From Paramagnetospirillum magneticum AMB-1 (GTDB lineage: Bacteria; Pseudomonadota; Alphaproteobacteria; Rhodospirillales; Magnetospirillaceae), in contig NC_007626.1 in NCBI RefSeq assembly GCF_000009985.1, positions 4,879,789-4,943,788 on the forward strand: a DNA stretch of 64,000 nt, read 5' to 3'. Each line of letters opens with the position of its first letter. Position 1 is the first letter of the stretch. Positions 60,216 to 64,000 of the stretch are shown here, piece after piece. The notes under the pieces were generated by a model, which was not told the origin of the DNA, searched no databases, and saw only the letters and a program-made list of their open reading frames with translations. The translations under genes were made by a program, and so were the position numbers.

Positions 60216-60385
60216 GGTGTCACCCTCTCGCAGGCATCTGGGGTCTCATGCTTGCCCCAGCTGATTGGCTTGTCCAGGGCCGCAACTGGGTTCCGCATGC
60301 GTCGGACACATGGCGATGAAGCAAGCCGCTGAAGTGAGATTTATTTCGCCTTGGCAAGGAATTTGGCACGGGTAGAGCCCCAGGC

Positions 60386-60592
60386 TCATAGGCGGGTGAT
60401 CTCGGTAAAGACCTGATCCAGATCATGGGCCACCAGGATCGCCTCCCGGCCGCCGTGGATGACGATCATCGCCTCGGTGCGATCCTCATCGGCATCCCTG
60501 AGCGCTGAGATCGAACTCAGACGCACGGCATGGCGGATGCCCTGGATATCCGTCACGCACAAAAACCCCGATTCCCGAACCGGCTCGTTCAT
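60386..60592 (-). CDS. Uncharacterised protein, 68 residues (three-gene operon, first)
   Basis: Start ATG 60592 follows GGAGG by 8 bases. The sequence alternates beta-type segments: FLCVTDIQGIRHAVRLSSIS, then MIVIHGGREAILVAHDLDQV. This outline resembles small FlbD-like beta proteins, but the likeness is weak. It lies just inside the right end of element 2. A 170-base gap separates it from the second gene. Confidence 0.55.
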   Translation of the reverse strand: MNEPVRESGFLCVTDIQGIRHAVRLSSISALRDADEDRTEAMIVIHGGREAILVAHDLDQVFTEITRL

Positions 60593-60656
60593 CCCTAGCC
60601 TCCTGCTCAAGCAGAACACTAGTGGAACATGTTTGATTTCAGGCCGCTAGGGGCGT

Positions 60657-60690
60657 CTTGGTGTGTTTGCTCCATAATACCGGAGTTCCA
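60657..60690. repeat. Right terminal inverted repeat and target duplication of element 2
   Basis: The 26-bp repeat (60657-60682) begins CTTGGTGTGT and ends CTCCATAATACCG, the exact inverse of the left end. GAGTTCCA (60683-60690) repeats the left target sequence, and comM resumes after it. Confidence 0.95.
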
Positions 60691-61288
60691 GCGGGGCGCC
60701 CTGGAAGCCCTGCGCCAGCCCCTGGAATCCGGCCGCGCCGTGGTGGCCCGGGCCAATGCCCACGTCACCTATCCCGCCCGCATCCAACTGGTGGCGGCCA
60801 TGAACCCCTGCCGCTGCGGCCATCTGGGCGACCCGGCCCTGGCCTGTTCCAAGGCGCCCAAATGCGGCCAGGACTACCAGTCCAAGATCTCCGGCCCGCT
60901 GTTCGACCGCATCGACCTGCATGTGGAGGTCCCGGCGGTCAGTCCGGCCGACCTTGCCTTGCCGCCGCCCGCCGAAGGCAGCGCCGAGGTGGCGGCCCGG
61001 GTGGCCGCCGCTCGCGCCGTCCAGCTCGACCGCTATCGCGATGCGGCGATCCGTACCAATGCGGAAGCCGATGGCGAATTGCTGATGCGGGTCGCTTCGC
61101 CCGATCAGGCGGGAAGCAAGTTGCTGGCCGAGGCGGCCGAGCGCATGCGCCTGTCGGCCCGGGGCTGGCACCGCGTCCTGCGGGTCGCCCGTACCCTGGC
61201 CGACCTTCAGGGCGCCGAGACCGTCGGTCGGATGCAGGTGGCCGAGGCGCTCTCATACCGAAGGCTGATGCCCGGTCGCGCGGGGTGA
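60691..61288 (+). pseudogene. comM: comM, third fragment (C-terminal domain)
   Basis: The rest of the helicase: RGALEALRQPLESGRAVVAR, IQLVAAMNPCRCGHLGDP with the cysteine cluster and KCGQDYQSKISGPLFDRIDL, through to RMRLSARGWHRVLRVARTLA and the natural TGA at 61286-61288. No start or binding site precedes it. The reading frame agrees with the first two fragments once the insertions and duplicated bases are removed. Confidence 0.93.
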
Positions 61289-61380
61289 GTCTGATCGCCC
61301 TATGACCTTTGTGGGCATTGCGCCTGTTGCGTGCCCGGCGCCATGCTCCAACAGCCGGCGAGAAATGGGGTCAAGACCCG

Positions 61381-62037
61381 ATGAGCACCTGCGCGCCTTC
61401 CCGGGACAAGCGGCGTTGCCATGATATGGCGATGATCGTCACCGATGTGATCATGACCCTGGCCCGGGAAAAGACCCAAGACGGCAAGGTTTCCCTTCAC
61501 GACCTGGAACGCATCGCCGCCCTGATCAGCGGCGGCAGCATGGTCCTCGACGCCGCCTATATCCGCCAGGAGGAATCGTGCCGCAAGTTCCACCAATTGC
61601 CCAAGGGCAATGTGGGAGCACGGTCCAATCCCTTCCATCGCCTGATGGTCCGGCCGTTCGAACACCTGCTGGCCGGCGACGGCGCCGTGCTGCGGCGCGA
61701 ATATCTGCCCCATTATTTCGAGTTCCTGGACCACGCCCTGGAAAAGCGCTTGGAAGCCTTCGAGCGCCACTGCCGCACCATCATCCAGGCGCTGATGGTG
61801 GTACACGGCAACAACCTGACCTGGGACCAGTTCTATGCCGATGGCCGCACCATCAAAACCCTGCAGGGCGCGCTGAAGCTGTTGCGGGCCTATATGGAAA
61901 GCCCCGAAGGCCAGCGGGTCTGGCACGGCTGCATGATGCGGCCCATCGGCGACCTGCCCGCCCCCGCCATGGCTCAGGTCCACCATATCCATCAAGTTCT
62001 GCTGGAAACCGCCCGGGGGCTGGAAGCGGCGGAATAG
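61381..62037 (+). CDS. Uncharacterised protein, 218 residues
   Basis: Family not recognised. Soluble, mostly helical, with DLERIAALISGGSMVLDAAY near residue 40, HRLMVRPFEHLLAGDGAVLR, a His/aromatic-rich helix HYFEFLDHALEKRLEAFERH, and a C-terminal MAQVHHIHQVLLETARGLEA. Start choice is uncertain: ATG 61381 (MSTCAPSRDK) is used; ATG 61426 is an alternative, and neither has a clear ribosome binding site. It lies just after comM. Confidence 0.7.
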   Translation: MSTCAPSRDKRRCHDMAMIVTDVIMTLAREKTQDGKVSLHDLERIAALISGGSMVLDAAYIRQEESCRKFHQLPKGNVGARSNPFHRLMVRPFEHLLAGDGAVLRREYLPHYFEFLDHALEKRLEAFERHCRTIIQALMVVHGNNLTWDQFYADGRTIKTLQGALKLLRAYMESPEGQRVWHGCMMRPIGDLPAPAMAQVHHIHQVLLETARGLEAAE

Positions 62038-62129
62038 GGGCCAAAGGCCCCAAACCCATTCATTTCATTTTGAAAATAAACGGAGGGTTCGGGAGGTATG
62101 CCTCCCGATGGGGCCGGGGCAAAGCCCCG
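62037..62129. repeat. Modular hairpin repeat before the HIT gene
   Basis: GGGGCC/GGCCCC (62037-62051), an A/T-rich spacer, TTCGGGAGG/CCTCCCGA and CCGGGGC/GCCCCG. The modules are those of the other core-genome gaps. It lies between convergent genes. Confidence 0.75.
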
Positions 62130-62137
62130 TCTCTACC

Positions 62138-62506
62138 CTAGGCGCCCGTCTTGGGCAGCATGTGACCGAGCTTGCGGCCGCCGAAGACATGGATGTGCAG
62201 ATGCGGCACTTCCTGATGGCCGTTCTCGCCGATATTGCTCAGCATGCGCCAGCCGTCGGCGGTGACGCCCGCCATCTCGGCGACCTTGCCCACCGCCCGC
62301 ACCAAGGCGGCGATTTCCACATCCGTGGCCCGGGCCGAGAAGTCGTCCATGGACACATAGGCCCCCTTGGGGATCACCAGGATATGGACGGGGGCCTGCG
62401 GGTTGATGTCGTGGAAGGCCAGGGTATGGTCGTCCTCGTGCACCTTCTTGCAGGGGATTTCACCCCTCAGGATGCGGGCGAAGATGTTGTTGGAATCATA
62501 GGCCAT
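62138..62506 (-). CDS. HIT family hydrolase
   Basis: A 122-residue histidine-triad protein: NIFARILRGEIPCKKVHEDD at the start and the active-site EVPHLHIHVFGGRKLGHM (H-x-H-x-H) near the end. HIT proteins of this branch hydrolyse purine nucleoside phosphoramidates; HinT-like function is inferred. It is the last gene in line after hisA-hisF-hisE, 25 bases after hisE, a position common in alphaproteobacteria. Confidence 0.92.
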   Translation of the reverse strand: MAYDSNNIFARILRGEIPCKKVHEDDHTLAFHDINPQAPVHILVIPKGAYVSMDDFSARATDVEIAALVRAVGKVAEMAGVTADGWRMLSNIGENGHQEVPHLHIHVFGGRKLGHMLPKTGA

Positions 62507-62531
62507 CGCTTGCTCCCTTGGCCGAAGGTGA

Positions 62532-62861
62532 TCACTTCTTGGCGCGCGACTTCTTCTCGTCGATACCCGAGGTGCCGGTGCGCCGGGCCAGCTCGGCCCA
62601 TACCTTGGCCGGCTCCACGCCGCAATCGGCCCACAGCACCAGCAGATGGTAAAGGGTATCGGCGCTTTCGCCCACCAGTTCATCCTTGCCCTCGGACAGA
62701 GCGGCGACCACGGTCTCCACCGCTTCCTCGCCGAACTTCTGGGCGATCTTGCCGCGGCCGCGGGCAAACAGCTTGGCGGTATAGGACTTGTCGGGATCGG
62801 TGCCCTTGCGGCTGGCGATCACCGTGTACAATTCCTCGAGAATCTTGCTGTCCTGCGCCAC
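62532..62861 (-). CDS. hisE: Phosphoribosyl-ATP pyrophosphatase
   Basis: Second step of histidine synthesis. The 109-residue protein is a stand-alone HisE with SYTAKLFARGRGKIAQKFGE and EAVETVVAALSEGKDELVGESADTLYHLLVL (in two blocks EEAVETVVAA and ESADTLYHLL), the conserved acidic metal sites of the all-alpha NTP pyrophosphatase fold. It lies 101 bases after hisF and before the HIT gene. Confidence 0.93.
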   Translation of the reverse strand: MAQDSKILEELYTVIASRKGTDPDKSYTAKLFARGRGKIAQKFGEEAVETVVAALSEGKDELVGESADTLYHLLVLWADCGVEPAKVWAELARRTGTSGIDEKKSRAKK

Positions 62862-62962
62862 GGTGCCCTCTCTTTTAACTGGTTCCAGACCGTCATCTTT
62901 CCCAACGCCCCCTGCCTAACAGATGGCGGCGGGGCTGTCACCCCCCCCGCAAGGGCACCCCT

Positions 62963-63721
62963 TCAGGGGCGGACGGGAATCCCGGCGGCACGCATGTGCG
63001 CCTTGGCCTGGGCGATGGTGTAGGTCCCGAAATGGAAGATGGACGCCGCCAGCACGGCGGTGGCATGGCCGTCGCGAATGCCCTCCACCAGATGGTCGAG
63101 ATTGCCCACGCCCCCCGAGGCGATCACCGGCACGGTGACGGCATCGGCCACGGCACGGGTCAGCGGGATGTTGAAGCCCTGCTTGGTACCGTCGCGGTCC
63201 ATGGAGGTCAGCAGAATCTCGCCCGCCCCGTATTCGGTCATGCGCCGCGCCCATTCCACCGCATCGATGCCGGTGGCATTGCGGCCGCCATGGGTGAAGA
63301 TCTCGAACTTGCCGGGACCGGTCTGCTTGGCGTCGATGGCCACCACGATGCACTGGCTGCCGAACTTCTCGGCCGCCTCGCGCACGAATTCGGGGCGATG
63401 CACGGCGGCGGTGTTGATGGAGACCTTGTCGGCCCCGGCCAGCAGCAGCTTGCGGATATCGTCGTTGACCCGCACCCCGCCGCCCACGGTCAGCGGCATG
63501 AAGCACTGCTCGGCGGTGCGGCGCACCACGTCATAGATGGTGTCGCGGTTTTCGTGACTGGCGGTGATGTCGAGGAAGGTCAGTTCGTCGGCCCCGGCCT
63601 TGTCGTAGAGCTTGGCCTGCTCCACCGGATCACCGGCATCGATCAGGTCGACGAAGTTGACTCCCTTGACCACGCGGCCGTCCTTGACGTCCAGGCAGGG
63701 GATGATGCGCATCTTGAGCAT
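62963..63721 (-). CDS. hisF: Imidazole glycerol phosphate synthase subunit HisF
   Basis: The cyclase half of imidazole glycerol phosphate synthase; with HisH it makes IGP and AICAR. The 252-residue beta/alpha barrel begins MLKMRIIPCLDVKDGRVVKG with the catalytic Asp, and has FLDITAS, VGGGVR, TSMDRDGTKQGF with the second catalytic Asp and IASGGVG for phosphate binding. It starts 3 bases after hisA. hisH is not in the window. Confidence 0.96.
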   Translation of the reverse strand: MLKMRIIPCLDVKDGRVVKGVNFVDLIDAGDPVEQAKLYDKAGADELTFLDITASHENRDTIYDVVRRTAEQCFMPLTVGGGVRVNDDIRKLLLAGADKVSINTAAVHRPEFVREAAEKFGSQCIVVAIDAKQTGPGKFEIFTHGGRNATGIDAVEWARRMTEYGAGEILLTSMDRDGTKQGFNIPLTRAVADAVTVPVIASGGVGNLDHLVEGIRDGHATAVLAASIFHFGTYTIAQAKAHMRAAGIPVRP

Positions 63722-63724
63722 GGC

Positions 63725-64000
63725 TCAGGCCTTCAGGAGGGCGATGGCCTGGGCCACGTCGATGCGCCCGTCATAGATGGCGCGGCCCGAGATGACGCCT
63801 TCCAGCTTGGGATAAGCCTTCAGCGCCTTGAGATCGACCAGCGACGACACGCCGCCCGAAGCGATCACCGGAATGGAGATGGCATCGGCCAGCGCGGCGG
63901 TGGCCGCCACGTTGGGACCGGCCAGCACGCCGTCACGGTCGATATCGGTGTAGATCAGGGCGGCGACGCCGCAATCTTCGAACTTGCGCGCCAGCTCCAG
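63725..64000 (-). CDS. hisA: HisA, 5' end outside window
   Basis: Phosphoribosylformimino-5-aminoimidazole carboxamide ribotide isomerase, the step before HisF. Only the C-terminal part is in view: LIYTDIDRDGVLAGPN with the catalytic Asp, IPVIASGGVSSLVDLKAL for phosphate binding and VISGRAIYDGRIDVAQAI. The frame is open to the right edge. It heads the visible hisA-hisF-hisE-HIT group. Confidence 0.94.
   Translation of the reverse strand: MELARKFEDCGVAALIYTDIDRDGVLAGPNVAATAALADAISIPVIASGGVSSLVDLKALKAYPKLEGVISGRAIYDGRIDVAQAIALLKA

Larger units (their letters stand above)
55015..60682. mobile_element. Element 2: transposon without recognisable transposase, 5668 bp
   Basis: Bounded by perfect 26-bp terminal inverted repeats and an 8-bp target duplication GAGTTCCA in comM. 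Families making 8-bp duplications include IS1595, IS256, ISL3 and IS66; the ends alone do not decide. No transposase gene is visible: left is a shortened small gene, then a surface-glycan cluster, a degenerate stretch and an unknown three-gene operon. It must have been moved by a transposase supplied elsewhere or lost since. Confidence 0.9.

Noticed and set aside
42423..60690. Idea that both insertions are one composite island
   Set aside because: Each element has its own complete pair of ends and its own duplicated target sequence in comM, with 277 bases of comM between them, so they are separate events.
1..64000. CRISPR arrays, tRNA and rRNA genes
   Set aside because: No regularly spaced direct repeats and no cloverleaf or rRNA-like sequence were noticed by eye. 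A covariance search could still find a short RNA.

Overview
This is a GC-rich alphaproteobacterial chromosome segment. Protein character and gene neighbourhoods point to the Rhodospirillales, most likely Magnetospirillum; this is inferred from protein recognition, not from a search. Most of the window is dense housekeeping DNA. Its unusual feature is a natural-transformation helicase gene, comM, broken by two independent mobile elements.

Layout, 1-41 kb: metK (cut by the left edge) and trmB; a phosphate block (DUF47 regulator plus pit, convergent with pstB-phoU, no pstSCA beside it); cobO; glnD; an aromatic-acid type MFS permease; a DUF6165 plus three tandem GT9 glycosyltransferase operon; an FmdE-like gene divergent from creA; ald-ppa; an AmpG-like permease; argH-lptM-like-lysA; a DUF4175 membrane protein; a zinc-ribbon DUF3426 protein; a PAS-PAS-GGDEF-EAL protein; dapB; hrcA-grpE; rph-rdgB-hemW; an LpoA-like lipoprotein divergent from rsmI-yraN-BON-SirB1-gshB.

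Layout, 41.8-61.3 kb: comM is in three pieces (41790-42429, 54738-55014, 60691-61288). Joined after removing one copy of each duplication they make 1515 bases, 505 in-frame codons. Element 1 (about 12.3 kb) is a decayed phage-like element. It has 16-bp inverted arms at its ends, a 5'-truncated large serine recombinase, a tape measure protein, a second intact small serine recombinase preceded by a 40-bp dyad, a broken PLD nuclease and a candidate HUH endonuclease. Element 2 (5668 bp) has 26-bp perfect terminal inverted repeats and an 8-bp target duplication but no recognisable transposase. It carries two glycosyltransferases, a truncated carbamoyltransferase and an uncharacterised three-gene operon.

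Layout, 61.3-64 kb: an uncharacterised gene, then hisA-hisF-hisE-HIT on the minus strand, with hisA cut by the right edge.

Between core genes a modular family of hairpin repeats recurs at least seven times, always outside coding DNA and never inside the two elements. A separate 40-bp perfect palindrome lies between cobO and glnD. No rRNA, tRNA or CRISPR array was seen. Where several start codons were possible, the choice was made from visible ribosome binding sites or family alignment from memory, as stated in each entry.
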